Positions 25,167 through 34,258 of a stretch of DNA of 64,000 nucleotides are shown piece after piece. Source of the stretch: Bermanella sp047621325 (GTDB lineage Bacteria > Pseudomonadota > Gammaproteobacteria > Pseudomonadales > Oceanobacteraceae); the NCBI GenBank assembly GCA_047621325.1, contig JBLHLT010000015.1, positions 26,887-90,886 of the forward strand, in the 5' to 3' direction. The stretch's first letter is position 1. Each line of letters starts with the position of its first letter. The notes beneath the pieces were generated by a model. That model worked only from the letters and a program-made list of their open reading frames with translations. It had not been told where the DNA came from and did no database searches. A program made the translations under genes and the position numbers.

Positions 25167-27236
25167 ATGGCTTTTAGCAACAGTGCAACTCCCAGACAGG
25201 ACAAGCTCAGTCGCAAGAAATTAAGCTTAGTTAGCGAGCTTAAAAAACAAGCATTTTTGTTATTTGATGAAACACAGAATCATCAAGACCACAAAGTACG
25301 CCAACAAGCACTGAAAGATGCTAAAAACTTTATTGCTCAGGCATTAAATATCGCGCCTTTAGATGGCGACAGTCTTAACCTTCTCGCACGAATTGAACTT
25401 GAAGTCGGCCAATTATCAAAAGCTCATAATGCCATAGAGCAAGCCTTAGCTGAGCATTCACAAAATGCAGGCTATTGGTACAGTGCAGGTCACGTTGCGC
25501 TTGCCATGAATAATTTAAGCAAAGCTGAAGACGCCTTTAAACAAGCGATCACTCTTGCACCAAATCAAACTCGCGCAGAAGTCAGTCTGGCATATACGCT
25601 TGTCGAGCAAGGTCGTAAAGTTGAAGCCTTTCAACTCTATCGGCAGCTGGTTAAGACTCATTCTAGTGACATTCAAATTCGCAGCCGTTTACTTCATAGC
25701 GCTCAAGGCTTGGTCGCTGACTACTACGACCCCGAACTTGAGCAAGACTTAATTAGCTACTTAAACTGGGATGACCTTAATTTAAACCAGTTATCGCATT
25801 TATGCTGTAGCGTTTTAATTTTCAAATTCCAATTAAGCCAACAGGGCAGCGCCTCTTCATTTAATGATATGGCTAACTCTGTTTTATTACTAAAAACGTT
25901 ACGCCATACGATTGTAAAAAATGAGCTACTTGAAAAACTGCTTATCGCTCTTCGCCAAGAACTGCTCTCCCATGCCAGTAAAAAAGGCCGATTGATCAAT
26001 CAGTATATCCCTCTATGTGAGGCAATATGTCAGTATGCACTTAATAATGAATTCTTAATGCCTTATACCGAGGCAGAGCGTTCGATGGTACTCACACTTA
26101 AAAACATGATTGAACAATCCCTTAACCAGGTCGGTTGTACGCCAACCGATATTTCTGGCGCGCTGATGTTGTTTGCCATGTATGAGTCTTGGTACACCAT
26201 AAATAACCATAAGAGTTTATTTAATTTTGACAATGACGGCTGGCCTGCCATCAGTTTTGATATCAAACAAGCTCATGACCGGTTACTGCACGACCAATAC
26301 TTTGAATTTAACGCATTAACCAATATTTCACAGGGCAACACCCATGAAGTAAAAACACAATATGAGCGTTTTCCGTATCCTAGATGGCAATTTTTAGACA
26401 ATAAGAATGCAACAAATTATGGCCGTGCACTTCAGCATGAGTTTCCATGGATTTCGATTCCTGAATCAATATTAACTGAGCCTTTAGATATTCTGGTAGC
26501 AGGTTGCGGCACCGGACGCCACGCGTTGAATGTGGCGAAATATTTTTATCGAACCAATGTCACCGCGCTCGACATTAGTCAAACCAGTTTGAATTATGCC
26601 TATAAAAAATCAACTGAATTAAATATAGAGAATATTGAATTTTTTCTGGCCGACTTAACCCTGCTGCCTAAACTGAATAAAAGTTTTGATATTGTGGAGT
26701 GCTCTGGGGTTTTACATCACATAAAAGAATATCAATTGGCGCTTGATGGATTATTAACTAACTTAAAGCCTAATGGCTTTCTAAAGCTATCGCTGTATAG
26801 CAAGCGTGCACGGACAGCTATCTATCAAATCAGGAAAGCATATAAACATGGCGGCATAGAAAAAAATGAACACGACATCCGCATTCTTCGCCATGTCATT
26901 TTTGCAGACAATAAAATTGAAGATAAACACCTTATTACTGAGTCTGATGACTTTTATAGCATGAGTGGTGTCGTAGATTTATTGCTGCATGAATATGAGA
27001 TTGGTTTTTCACCAAAAGCCATCAAAGCATTATGCGAGGCGAATCAATTGATGTTTCTAGGTTTCTCTAATTTAGATACCCAACTCAAAGAAGCCTTTAA
27101 GTTATTTACCGGTGCCGATTACGCACTAGATAACCTTGACCAGTGGGAAGCCTTTGAAAAAGTGCACCCTAATACCTTTAGCGCCATGTTTCAGTTTTAT
27201 TGCCAGTACAAGCCACAACTCAAATCAATGAATTAA
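25167..27236 (+). CDS. TPR-domain SAM-dependent methyltransferase, possible flagellar modification enzyme
   Basis: A 689-residue soluble protein. The N-terminal part (about 1-190) has TPR-like helices (e.g. KAEDAFKQAITLAPNQ). A middle helical region follows, then the motif YERFPYPRW (about residue 400) seen before many TPR-linked methyltransferase domains, and a class I SAM-binding fold with VAGCGTGRHALNVAK (about 442-456), ALDIS, and FDIVECSGVLHHIKEY. The ATG at 25167 has GAAAGGA upstream. It stands alone next to fliS, with a sigma-54-type promoter, suggesting a substrate in the flagellum (flagellin or its glycan). The methyltransferase fold is clear; the substrate is inference. Confidence 0.8.
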   Translation: MAFSNSATPRQDKLSRKKLSLVSELKKQAFLLFDETQNHQDHKVRQQALKDAKNFIAQALNIAPLDGDSLNLLARIELEVGQLSKAHNAIEQALAEHSQNAGYWYSAGHVALAMNNLSKAEDAFKQAITLAPNQTRAEVSLAYTLVEQGRKVEAFQLYRQLVKTHSSDIQIRSRLLHSAQGLVADYYDPELEQDLISYLNWDDLNLNQLSHLCCSVLIFKFQLSQQGSASSFNDMANSVLLLKTLRHTIVKNELLEKLLIALRQELLSHASKKGRLINQYIPLCEAICQYALNNEFLMPYTEAERSMVLTLKNMIEQSLNQVGCTPTDISGALMLFAMYESWYTINNHKSLFNFDNDGWPAISFDIKQAHDRLLHDQYFEFNALTNISQGNTHEVKTQYERFPYPRWQFLDNKNATNYGRALQHEFPWISIPESILTEPLDILVAGCGTGRHALNVAKYFYRTNVTALDISQTSLNYAYKKSTELNIENIEFFLADLTLLPKLNKSFDIVECSGVLHHIKEYQLALDGLLTNLKPNGFLKLSLYSKRARTAIYQIRKAYKHGGIEKNEHDIRILRHVIFADNKIEDKHLITESDDFYSMSGVVDLLLHEYEIGFSPKAIKALCEANQLMFLGFSNLDTQLKEAFKLFTGADYALDNLDQWEAFEKVHPNTFSAMFQFYCQYKPQLKSMN

Positions 27237-27253
27237 CCTCTTGCTCGCACCAT

Positions 27254-27284
27254 AAAAAAACCCGTTAATCAAAGATTAACGGGG
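27254..27284 (-). terminator. Intrinsic terminator of the repeat lipoprotein gene
   Basis: A perfect 10-bp stem (CCCGTTAATC/GATTAACGGG, 3-base loop) is followed on the minus strand by seven T. It sits 30 bp after the stop of the 1559-residue lipoprotein and between two convergent genes; the plus strand lacks a U tract, so it serves the minus strand. Confidence 0.85.
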
Positions 27285-27314
27285 TAGACGTTAGACCGCT
27301 ATTATTTTAATTTT

Positions 27315-30300
27315 TTACTTGGGCGCCCCCATATCTAACCACTCTGCAATAAGCTTGCGCTCTTGCGGTGTTAGCATATTTTTATGCTGTTGTAATACAT
27401 CTTGTTTTGACTCTTCTACCGCGATCGGGCGGAAAATCCAGTGATCGTGATCCGCGTCTTGCGCAAATACATCAAAGAAATTTGCACTACTAATGGCACC
27501 CAATGGATTCATTAGCGCTTGACCGTAACAGCTAAAACAATCGTTTTCTGGTTGCATCACAAACGGAGCTTCGACATAACGACGACAGTGAGTTTCATTT
27601 ACTTCACTAAACGTAGACGCTAAGTACATGTAAGTACGGTTATTATCAAATAGAGCATTGTAAGACGCTAAACCTTCAACCTGTGAGCTAAAGTCACTTA
27701 GATCTAAACTGGTAAAACCACGGTTGTCATGACAGTCCACACAGCTATTACCCGCGTCATTACGCACAACATTATTCCAAAGTGGCTTAATGTGCTGCTC
27801 ATAAGAAATGTTCGCAACACAATCAGAGGCATTACTTAATTCGCAGACTGCATTAACTGGCGATGGCGTCGTAAGTTGTGTGTAGTCAAGATCAATACGA
27901 TTACTGCCCTGTACGGGGCCTGGTGTCCAGTAATCGTTATAAATCATGCTTGGTGTTAACTTACCGAAGCCTTCCACACCAGCGTACAATGCTTGAGCCA
28001 TAGTTTGACCCACAGACTGAGCTTGAATTTGTGTCGATGTATTTGGGAATGCGCCCACTTGTGCCGCGCCTAAGTTAACGGCAGTAGCACTATTGGTTAC
28101 ATTGAACCCATTCAATTCTTTTTGCTCTTCATCAACGACTTCCAACCAACCTGTAAAACGTTGCATATAAGTATATGGAAATTCACTGCCAACCATTTGT
28201 GACTGGTCGTTATTGAGTGCCTTGGCTTGAACATTCACCACTTCAAATGTGAAGCGTGTATGGGGCAACATTTCAAACATAACTGAGCCATCTGGCTGAA
28301 TTGGCGCATATCCACTTAATACCGTCGCACCTTCAAGGTTTTGAGTATAAATACGAATGAAACGCTCACTACGCTGGTCCATTGGTAACAACATAGGGTT
28401 TGCCATATTCGCTACGCCAAGCGCGCTCATATCTTCGCCATTAAAGTCATACACCGAACGAATGTGCACGGTAGCCGCTGTCGGCTGAGGCTCAACGGGA
28501 TTTTCTAAACAATCGGGTGAATCATTGTACGCTTCCAGCGTGTCTTTCAAACCAAGAGCAAAATCACGATCATTGTTATTGATACTGCAATTAACCAATA
28601 AGGCTTCTGACATTATGAGTGCACTGGCTATGTCATTCGGTACGAACCCTCCGTTGGCCACATTGAGTTTGGTAGCAACCCAGTGCTGACCTAGAATATC
28701 CCAAACGCCACCTCCATTCGATTCACCAATCATTTGATGCCAAGTGGTGCCACATAAAGCCGTGTTTTCGTCGGCAGGCCAAGGTTTGTTTTGGCTTGGA
28801 TTAGCGGCGAAGCGGTTATGGTTTTTCCAATACCCCTTGCCGTAACACATTCCGTCACCTTCTACTGGCGGATTAACTGGATCGGTTGGGTCTGTTGGGT
28901 CTGTTGGGTCTGTTGGGTCTGTTGGGTCTGTTGGGTCTGTTGGGTCAACTGGATCAACTGGGTCAACTGGATCAACTGGATCAACTGGATCAACTGGATC
29001 AACTGGATCAACTGGATCAACTGGATCAACTGGATCAACTGGATCAACTGGATCAACTGGATCAACTGGATCTACATCATCACAAAACTGCTCGTCTTTA
29101 TACGTCACGATAAATGACGTGATTTTAGGGTCTTTGAAGAAATTATATTCAGTCCCTTCACGAGAGAAGAAACTGGCACCCGTTAAATCTTCTCCTACCG
29201 GGCTTTGCGAGATAGCGCGCACAGCAATAGTGAACTCTTCTCCACGTAACGGACCAATCACGCCACCGTCTGTGTTAAACCAATATTGGTAATCACCAAT
29301 ATAATGTTGACTGGATTCATCCGCATCAACTGCGACCAACTCGTGACCGTCATCCGATAGAATCACCTGATCAACTGAAACCCCGTCATCATTGAGGTTG
29401 TTGTCAGTGAATACCTCAAAATACACTTTATTATCACTCTGCCCAGCGGCATCTTTGTTAAAGAAGAAGTATAGGAAAAGGTCGCCTTTGTTAATCTGCC
29501 CACGGGTTTTAATCGCGCTGTTATTGCTGTATCCAAGTGCTGCATGATCCGCTTTTGACTCATAAAAGAAGATGTGGGCTGAACTGTCTTTCGGCTGTGG
29601 CAGTGCATCATTAAGCTCGTCTTTTGCAAACGTTGGGTGTGCTGAATAGCTGTAGTAGTCATAGCTAGCATCTGGGGTATTTTCACCTTGGAACGAAGTG
29701 ATGTGCCCCAAGAACGCATCTTTAAGCAATTTATTTGGATTGCCTTCACGTTCAATCGCTGACCAAATAGAGAGTTTTTTACCTGGCACGCACACCTGTT
29801 CATCTGCAATCGCTTCTATCATGACGGTGTCTGGCTCACTGACCGTTATACCGTCATTGACCGTTAGCTCTACGACATAAAAGCCTTTCTTTAATAGAGT
29901 CAACGTAGGTTGCGCCGACGTCGCATCCGTTAGGCTGTTAGCTTCGCCTTCTACGGGTGAGCTGATCACTCTCCAGTTATAGGTGAGCGTATCGCCATCT
30001 TCATCCGAGCTGGCGCTACCATCAAGCATCACGGTGTCACCAACATTTAGCCCGAACATATCGAAGCCCGCATTAGCAAGTGGCGCATGATTTACTGGAT
30101 CAACCGGATCAACTGGATCGACTGGATCAACCGGATCAACTGGATCAACTGGATCAACTGGATCGACCGGATCGACCGGATCGACTGGATCAACCGGATC
30201 AACTGGATCAACTGGATCGACTGGATCAACCGGATCAACCGGATCAACTGGATCAACTGGATCAACTGGATCAACTGGATCAACTGGATCAACTGGATCA

Positions 30301-31994
30301 ACTGGATCAACCGGATCGACTGGATCAACCGGATCAACTGGATCAACCGGATCGACTGGATCAACCGGATCGACTGGATCGACTGGATCAACCGGATCGA
30401 CTGGATCAACTGGATCAACTGGATCAACTGGATCAACTGGATCAACTGGATCAACTGGATCGACTGGATCAACCGGATCGACTGGATCAACCGGATTGAC
30501 TGGATCAACCGGGGTTACTGGATCAACCGGGGTTACTGGATCAACCGGGGTTACTGGATCAACCGGGGTTACTGGATCGACTGGATCAACCGGTGTAACT
30601 GGATCGACTGGATCAACCGGGGTTACTGGATCGACTGGATCGACCGGGGTTACTGGATCGACTGGGGTTACTGGGCCTATCGGATTAGTTGGATCGACAG
30701 GTGTAACTGGGTCAATAGGCTTAGGCTTCTCAACTGTTTCATCAAATTCTAAATTTTCACCAAGGTTTGGATAAGCCAAAGCAATATCGGTGTACACGCG
30801 ATTTTCACGGGCTTGCAATACAGGCATACGCGTATTATTTTGCGGATCAAAAATCCAAATACCATAACGTGCACTGACACCACTTAGGTCATCACCTTCT
30901 TTACATAAACGATACACGCCATTATCTGGTTTCATGCACTGCGACCAGCTTACTAATAAACGGTCGGTACCATCACGGTAAGGCCAAAAAGCACTGTTCC
31001 AGCCTTTTGTTTCTGCCGTTGCAGCACTCAGTTTAACGTCTTCGCCATCTAACGATTGTGTTTTCAAAAAATCATACACAGGGCCATTATCGACGGTGGA
31101 TTTTGGCCCGACCAGTTTAACAATTTGACCACCAAGCACTGGGTTATCTTTATTTTTAACAATGGCAAATAAATGACCATCACCACCTTGAATAAAGTCA
31201 CTAAACACCACGTTTGATAAATTATTCACTTGATCATTGATAAACAGAGTATCGAATAACGGCGTGCTATTTTCGCCATTCGGTGCACTGCGGAACATCT
31301 TAGTAGCAGGCTCAGCACTGCCACCTGTGGTTAACAAGCTCGTGTTATTCTCAACACGCATAAACACCATATGACCGTCTTTCAACGTCGTGGCTCTAAA
31401 GTTGCTGCTTTGATTCTCACTTGGTACTAACGTTAACGACCCTCCGTCACGATCCATGCTAAAAAGAGCACGCTGCTCATTGTCTCGGTCCGAGGTGAAA
31501 ACGATCAGGCCATCATTGGTATAGGTCGGGGCAACGTCGTTACCCGCATTCGCTTCAGCCAACTGCGCGATGATGCGACGCACACTGCCTGCTTTAAAGT
31601 CGTATTCATACACATTCCAAGTATCGTCAAGGTTATTCGTGCGCGCACTAAAAACCAGATATTGGCCATCGCTGGAGACATTTAGATCTTTGACATCGTA
31701 TTGAGCACCGACAAACAGGTTTGTCAAAATGTCCTTTTCAGCTGCATCACTCGAAATGCTATCGCGCACATACAAACGGGCACCCGGTTGAAATTCATCC
31801 GCCTGACTAAGTGACATCGCTTGCTGTTGCGACGTGATATCACGAGACACATAAGCAAAAGGAGTCGAGGACGAAATAGCGGCTTCTTGGCCACTTTCAT
31901 CACCTACTTGCAGCTCCTCACCACATGCAGTCACTAGACTTACAATAGCCAAAGGCATAAATATTTTTTTCTGTACAAAACTCAAGCACGACAT
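27315..31994 (-). CDS. Giant PVD-repeat lipoprotein with beta-propeller, PKD and heme-binding C-terminal domain
   Basis: A 1559-residue exported protein. The signal peptide ends in lipobox VTAC (Cys24). The order is: TolB/PD40-like propeller repeats (about 60-420, e.g. PTYTNDGLIVFTSDRDNEQ); a long Pro-Val-Asp repeat (about 425-635); a PKD-like domain (DGSASSDEDGDTLTYNW); a beta-rich domain of unknown type (about 730-970); a second Asp-Pro-Val/Asp-Pro-Thr repeat (about 973-1043); a CYGKGYWKNHNRFA module (about 1045-1165); and a C-terminal region with one c-type heme site CVDCH (about residue 1416) and cytochrome-like LTPQERKLIAEWLDMGAPK. The C-terminal half resembles HzsA-related multidomain cytochromes. 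The ATG follows GGGGAGTGA. Monocistronic; function unknown, probably an outer-surface redox or adhesion protein. Confidence 0.8.
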   Translation of the reverse strand: MSCLSFVQKKIFMPLAIVSLVTACGEELQVGDESGQEAAISSSTPFAYVSRDITSQQQAMSLSQADEFQPGARLYVRDSISSDAAEKDILTNLFVGAQYDVKDLNVSSDGQYLVFSARTNNLDDTWNVYEYDFKAGSVRRIIAQLAEANAGNDVAPTYTNDGLIVFTSDRDNEQRALFSMDRDGGSLTLVPSENQSSNFRATTLKDGHMVFMRVENNTSLLTTGGSAEPATKMFRSAPNGENSTPLFDTLFINDQVNNLSNVVFSDFIQGGDGHLFAIVKNKDNPVLGGQIVKLVGPKSTVDNGPVYDFLKTQSLDGEDVKLSAATAETKGWNSAFWPYRDGTDRLLVSWSQCMKPDNGVYRLCKEGDDLSGVSARYGIWIFDPQNNTRMPVLQARENRVYTDIALAYPNLGENLEFDETVEKPKPIDPVTPVDPTNPIGPVTPVDPVTPVDPVDPVTPVDPVDPVTPVDPVDPVTPVDPVTPVDPVTPVDPVTPVDPVNPVDPVDPVDPVDPVDPVDPVDPVDPVDPVDPVDPVDPVDPVDPVDPVDPVDPVDPVDPVDPVDPVDPVDPVDPVDPVDPVDPVDPVDPVDPVDPVDPVDPVDPVDPVDPVDPVDPVDPVDPVDPVDPVDPVDPVNHAPLANAGFDMFGLNVGDTVMLDGSASSDEDGDTLTYNWRVISSPVEGEANSLTDATSAQPTLTLLKKGFYVVELTVNDGITVSEPDTVMIEAIADEQVCVPGKKLSIWSAIEREGNPNKLLKDAFLGHITSFQGENTPDASYDYYSYSAHPTFAKDELNDALPQPKDSSAHIFFYESKADHAALGYSNNSAIKTRGQINKGDLFLYFFFNKDAAGQSDNKVYFEVFTDNNLNDDGVSVDQVILSDDGHELVAVDADESSQHYIGDYQYWFNTDGGVIGPLRGEEFTIAVRAISQSPVGEDLTGASFFSREGTEYNFFKDPKITSFIVTYKDEQFCDDVDPVDPVDPVDPVDPVDPVDPVDPVDPVDPVDPVDPVDPVDPVDPTDPTDPTDPTDPTDPTDPTDPVNPPVEGDGMCYGKGYWKNHNRFAANPSQNKPWPADENTALCGTTWHQMIGESNGGGVWDILGQHWVATKLNVANGGFVPNDIASALIMSEALLVNCSINNNDRDFALGLKDTLEAYNDSPDCLENPVEPQPTAATVHIRSVYDFNGEDMSALGVANMANPMLLPMDQRSERFIRIYTQNLEGATVLSGYAPIQPDGSVMFEMLPHTRFTFEVVNVQAKALNNDQSQMVGSEFPYTYMQRFTGWLEVVDEEQKELNGFNVTNSATAVNLGAAQVGAFPNTSTQIQAQSVGQTMAQALYAGVEGFGKLTPSMIYNDYWTPGPVQGSNRIDLDYTQLTTPSPVNAVCELSNASDCVANISYEQHIKPLWNNVVRNDAGNSCVDCHDNRGFTSLDLSDFSSQVEGLASYNALFDNNRTYMYLASTFSEVNETHCRRYVEAPFVMQPENDCFSCYGQALMNPLGAISSANFFDVFAQDADHDHWIFRPIAVEESKQDVLQQHKNMLTPQERKLIAEWLDMGAPK
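28864..29076 (-). repeat. 9-bp tandem repeat tract encoding PVD/PTD (short array)
   Basis: About 23 units of a 9-bp repeat inside the lipoprotein gene. On the plus strand most units read GGATCAACT; a subset at 28882-28947 reads GGGTCTGTT and encodes Asp-Pro-Thr. Unit length is a multiple of three, so copy-number change would keep the frame. Confidence 0.95.
30094..30720 (-). repeat. 9-bp tandem repeat tract encoding PVD (long array)
   Basis: Roughly 69 units of a 9-bp repeat (GGATCAACT, GGATCAACC, GGATCGACT and GGATCGACC variants on the plus strand), with interspersed GGGGTTACT units coding Pro-Val-Thr near the gene-proximal end. It encodes the long Pro-Val-Asp linker. The mosaic of variants suggests repeated expansion by slippage or unequal recombination. 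Confidence 0.95.
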
Positions 31995-32287
31995 GAGTTC
32001 ACTCCCCTATCATCATGTCCTAAGTGTGGCATTTGTTGACTTACAGAAACGGTATACGGTCACAATAATGTTTCTAAGTATTTCTAATTAGATAACAAAT
32101 GTTACAGAACGTGACTGAGTTCAAATCTAAGATGTGAATAAAAGCGGGTGTGAGTGTTCACTAATATTTTATTATTATTTATGGTTAATTTTCAAACAAA
32201 ATAAAAAGCGGGTTTTAGATCAAAGAATAAACAATATTTAGCCTGAAATGGTGTATTTTTCAGACTAAATATCGATATTAAACGCAA
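31995..32287. other. Intergenic region before the repeat lipoprotein
   Basis: AT-rich stretch between the end of the TonB-like gene and the start of the lipoprotein gene, both on the minus strand. It holds the terminator-like hairpin at 32236-32270 and must hold the lipoprotein promoter. No clear sigma-54 or sigma-28 box is visible. No ORF. Confidence 0.5.
32236..32270 (-). terminator. Terminator-like hairpin after the TonB/ExbB operon
   Basis: On the minus strand ATTTAGTCTGAAA and TTTCAGGCTAAAT pair over 13 bp with one G-U, separated by a 9-base loop, and are followed by an A/T-rich run (ATTGTTTATT). It lies 18 bp after the stop of the last gene of the operon. Confidence 0.55.
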
Positions 32288-33220
32288 TTATGAAGGCAAG
32301 AAACTAAAGGTATATTGCACAGCCGTGGGACTCACATCCTCTTGGCCAAAGTTAATACCACTAATTTTTTGCAACATCTGCTGCTCTAATTTAGGGTGAT
32401 TTAGCTCACTGCTTTTCAGCTTCAATTTCTCAATATCACCATTCGGTAAAATGACAAACTCGAAGATAAAACGGCCACCTAAATCTGGGTTCTGACGCAA
32501 CGCCTTAGTGTACAAAGAATACACAACCCCTTTGTAACGCTCTAACGTTCTACGGATACTTTGCATATCGCGTTTACTGTCTTTTTTCGGGTCATAGTGA
32601 TATTCAGCCGCATCTGGCAGAGGAATATCCATCAACGGACTTTCAACATCATCTGATACGTGACCAACCATCGCCGCGCCTTTAGCATTAACGGTAACGT
32701 CACTGGCTTTCAAACCACCACTACTACTATTAATGCTATTTTGCCCTAAGCGTGAACGACTGCTTTGCTGCACACTGCCACTAGTAGACACGGTTATATT
32801 CTTTTTCTGCATGGTTGATGCATTTACAGAGTTACGTAGTGCGCTCAGTTGCTGTGAAAGCGCGGCCATGTTTTGCAAGCTCGTATTCGCACCCTCTTTA
32901 GGTTTCGCGTCTTTTTTAACATTTTGCGTTTTTTGCTCTTTCACTTCTGTTGGTGGCGGCGGTGGCGTTTCAACCACTTTTGGTGCTTCTAAAATCACCT
33001 TCGTCACAATTTTTTCTTCCACTTCATCTTCTTCGAAAAAGTTTGGAATAACCGACATCACAAACATAAACGCAAATATGGGAATCATAATGCGCTTAAC
33101 TAAGCGCTTAAATTTCTCTTGCTGCTCAGCTTGTTCATGCCAAGGCAACACCATATCAAGCGCTAAATGATCCAAGCGAGCACCAACCAAGTGCTCATTG
33201 CTTAACGAGGCAACACTCAT
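32288..33220 (-). CDS. TonB/AgmX-like energy-transducing protein (GltG/GltJ-like)
   Basis: A 310-residue inner-membrane protein with a cytoplasmic N-terminus, one membrane segment (about residues 43-64, IMIPIFAFMFVMSVI), a Pro-rich and Lys/Glu-rich periplasmic stretch (ETPPPPPTEV), a low-complexity Ser/Asn region, and a C-terminal AgmX/PglI-TonB-like domain (about 222-310, with YSLYTKALRQNPDLGGRFIF and ILPNGDIEKLKLKSS). Such proteins couple an ExbB-ExbD motor to outer-membrane partners; the Myxococcus Glt/Nfs machines contain homologues (GltG, GltJ, NfsG). It overlaps the preceding ExbD gene by 4 bp and is last in the operon. Confidence 0.85.
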   Translation of the reverse strand: MSVASLSNEHLVGARLDHLALDMVLPWHEQAEQQEKFKRLVKRIMIPIFAFMFVMSVIPNFFEEDEVEEKIVTKVILEAPKVVETPPPPPTEVKEQKTQNVKKDAKPKEGANTSLQNMAALSQQLSALRNSVNASTMQKKNITVSTSGSVQQSSRSRLGQNSINSSSGGLKASDVTVNAKGAAMVGHVSDDVESPLMDIPLPDAAEYHYDPKKDSKRDMQSIRRTLERYKGVVYSLYTKALRQNPDLGGRFIFEFVILPNGDIEKLKLKSSELNHPKLEQQMLQKISGINFGQEDVSPTAVQYTFSFLPS

Positions 33221-33732
33221 GGCTGACCCCCACTAACAAGCGCACTGCCCACAACCTGATTAACCGCTAAAGCGATATCACGGAAGTTTTCTTGGCTGCA
33301 CGTGGCCATCACCCCTTTTAAAATCAAATACGGCACATCCTGATCACCCATAATAGTGACTGAACGGCCATTTTTCTTTTCAAAATCGGTAAGCTCACCT
33401 CGTTCAACACCACGCTGCTTTAACGCCTCTGCCAGCACGTCAACCACTTTGCCTTTCGCTTGCTCAACGGTTTTAACATCGACTACATCTTCATCACCAA
33501 TACTGATGAAATCATCACCAATGGTAATCAATAAATCATTCTGAAAAGAGCCCGTCGCTTGAGAATCTGGCAAGGTTATAAACACCGCCTTTTCAATTTC
33601 TTGGCTATCACCACTGTTCATCAATAGAAAGAATACCAAGATGGTAAAAATATCCATTAATGACACAAGGTTTAAACCAGCCACTTTCTTTTTAGTATCG
33701 CGGCGATTTAATACGGTACCTTGAAATGCCAT
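33217..33732 (-). CDS. ExbD/TolR-like proton channel subunit, Asp retained
   Basis: A 171-residue single-pass protein. The membrane helix begins LNLVSLMDIFTILVFFLL and carries the conserved channel Asp (D27), equivalent to TolR Asp23, which shuttles protons in ExbB-ExbD, TolQ-TolR and MotA-MotB type motors. The periplasmic part has an ExbD-like fold with the motif VTIMGDQDVPYLILKGVMATC. The ATG has a strong GGAGG site. It is the second of two ExbD genes in the operon. Confidence 0.88.
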   Translation of the reverse strand: MAFQGTVLNRRDTKKKVAGLNLVSLMDIFTILVFFLLMNSGDSQEIEKAVFITLPDSQATGSFQNDLLITIGDDFISIGDEDVVDVKTVEQAKGKVVDVLAEALKQRGVERGELTDFEKKNGRSVTIMGDQDVPYLILKGVMATCSQENFRDIALAVNQVVGSALVSGGQP

Positions 33733-33740
33733 ATCGCCTC

Positions 33741-34235
33741 CTACTTCTTACTAGCATCACCAAGGGAGATTTGCGGAAACAATTCAACCTCAGCTAAGCT
33801 AGCAGCCACAACGGTTTGATACGATTTCACCGTATCCATTATGGTAATCAATGTTTGGTAATCCAAATCACTTGACGACAAGATCAATGCATCTTTCTTA
33901 TCGCTCACTTTGTTTTTAATTTCTTTCAAAACCAAAGCCAATGTTTGAAAATCTTGCTGTTTATTTGCCAGCAATGGAATATTTTTCACTAAAGAGCCCG
34001 TTGGAAAAAAGACATCAATGCCACTTTTACGCACCACAACTTCTAGTTGAGATTGCTCTAAAGACGTGGCATTTGAACCACCTGACAATTCAGGCAAGTT
34101 AATTTCCATTACGGTAATTTTAGTAAAGGTCATACTCATCAACAGCACAGGCACCAGTACAATCATTAAATTCATGAAACTGGTCACGTCGATATCGGCG
34201 TCGTCTGTACCTTGACGTTTAATTTTAAAACTCAT
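33741..34235 (-). CDS. ExbD/TolR-like subunit lacking the channel Asp
   Basis: A 164-residue ExbD/TolR-family protein with one N-terminal membrane helix (ADIDVTSFMNLMIVLVPVLL) and a periplasmic domain (LILSSSDLDYQTLITIMDTV). Alignment by eye with TolR (NIVPLLDVLLVLL) puts Asn22 where the proton-carrying Asp normally lies. The gene next to it (33217-33732) keeps that Asp, so the pair looks specialised. It sits 23 bp after the ExbB gene. The family assignment is secure; the effect of the substitution is inference. Confidence 0.87.
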   Translation of the reverse strand: MSFKIKRQGTDDADIDVTSFMNLMIVLVPVLLMSMTFTKITVMEINLPELSGGSNATSLEQSQLEVVVRKSGIDVFFPTGSLVKNIPLLANKQQDFQTLALVLKEIKNKVSDKKDALILSSSDLDYQTLITIMDTVKSYQTVVAASLAEVELFPQISLGDASKK

Positions 34236-34258
34236 GATTCAACCCCAGTCAACGTCGA

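Noticed and set aside
28864..30720. Possible CRISPR array because of the regular repeats
   Set aside because: There are no spacers: units are contiguous 9-mers in frame within a coding sequence, and no cas genes are nearby.
30087..30774. Several long ORFs on both strands over the PVD repeat (for example Trp-Ile-Asn or Gly-Ser-Thr repeats)
   Set aside because: They are shadow frames of the 9-bp repeat; any frame without a stop in one unit stays open. No ribosome site or domain supports them, and the minus-strand frame continues into real domains on both sides.
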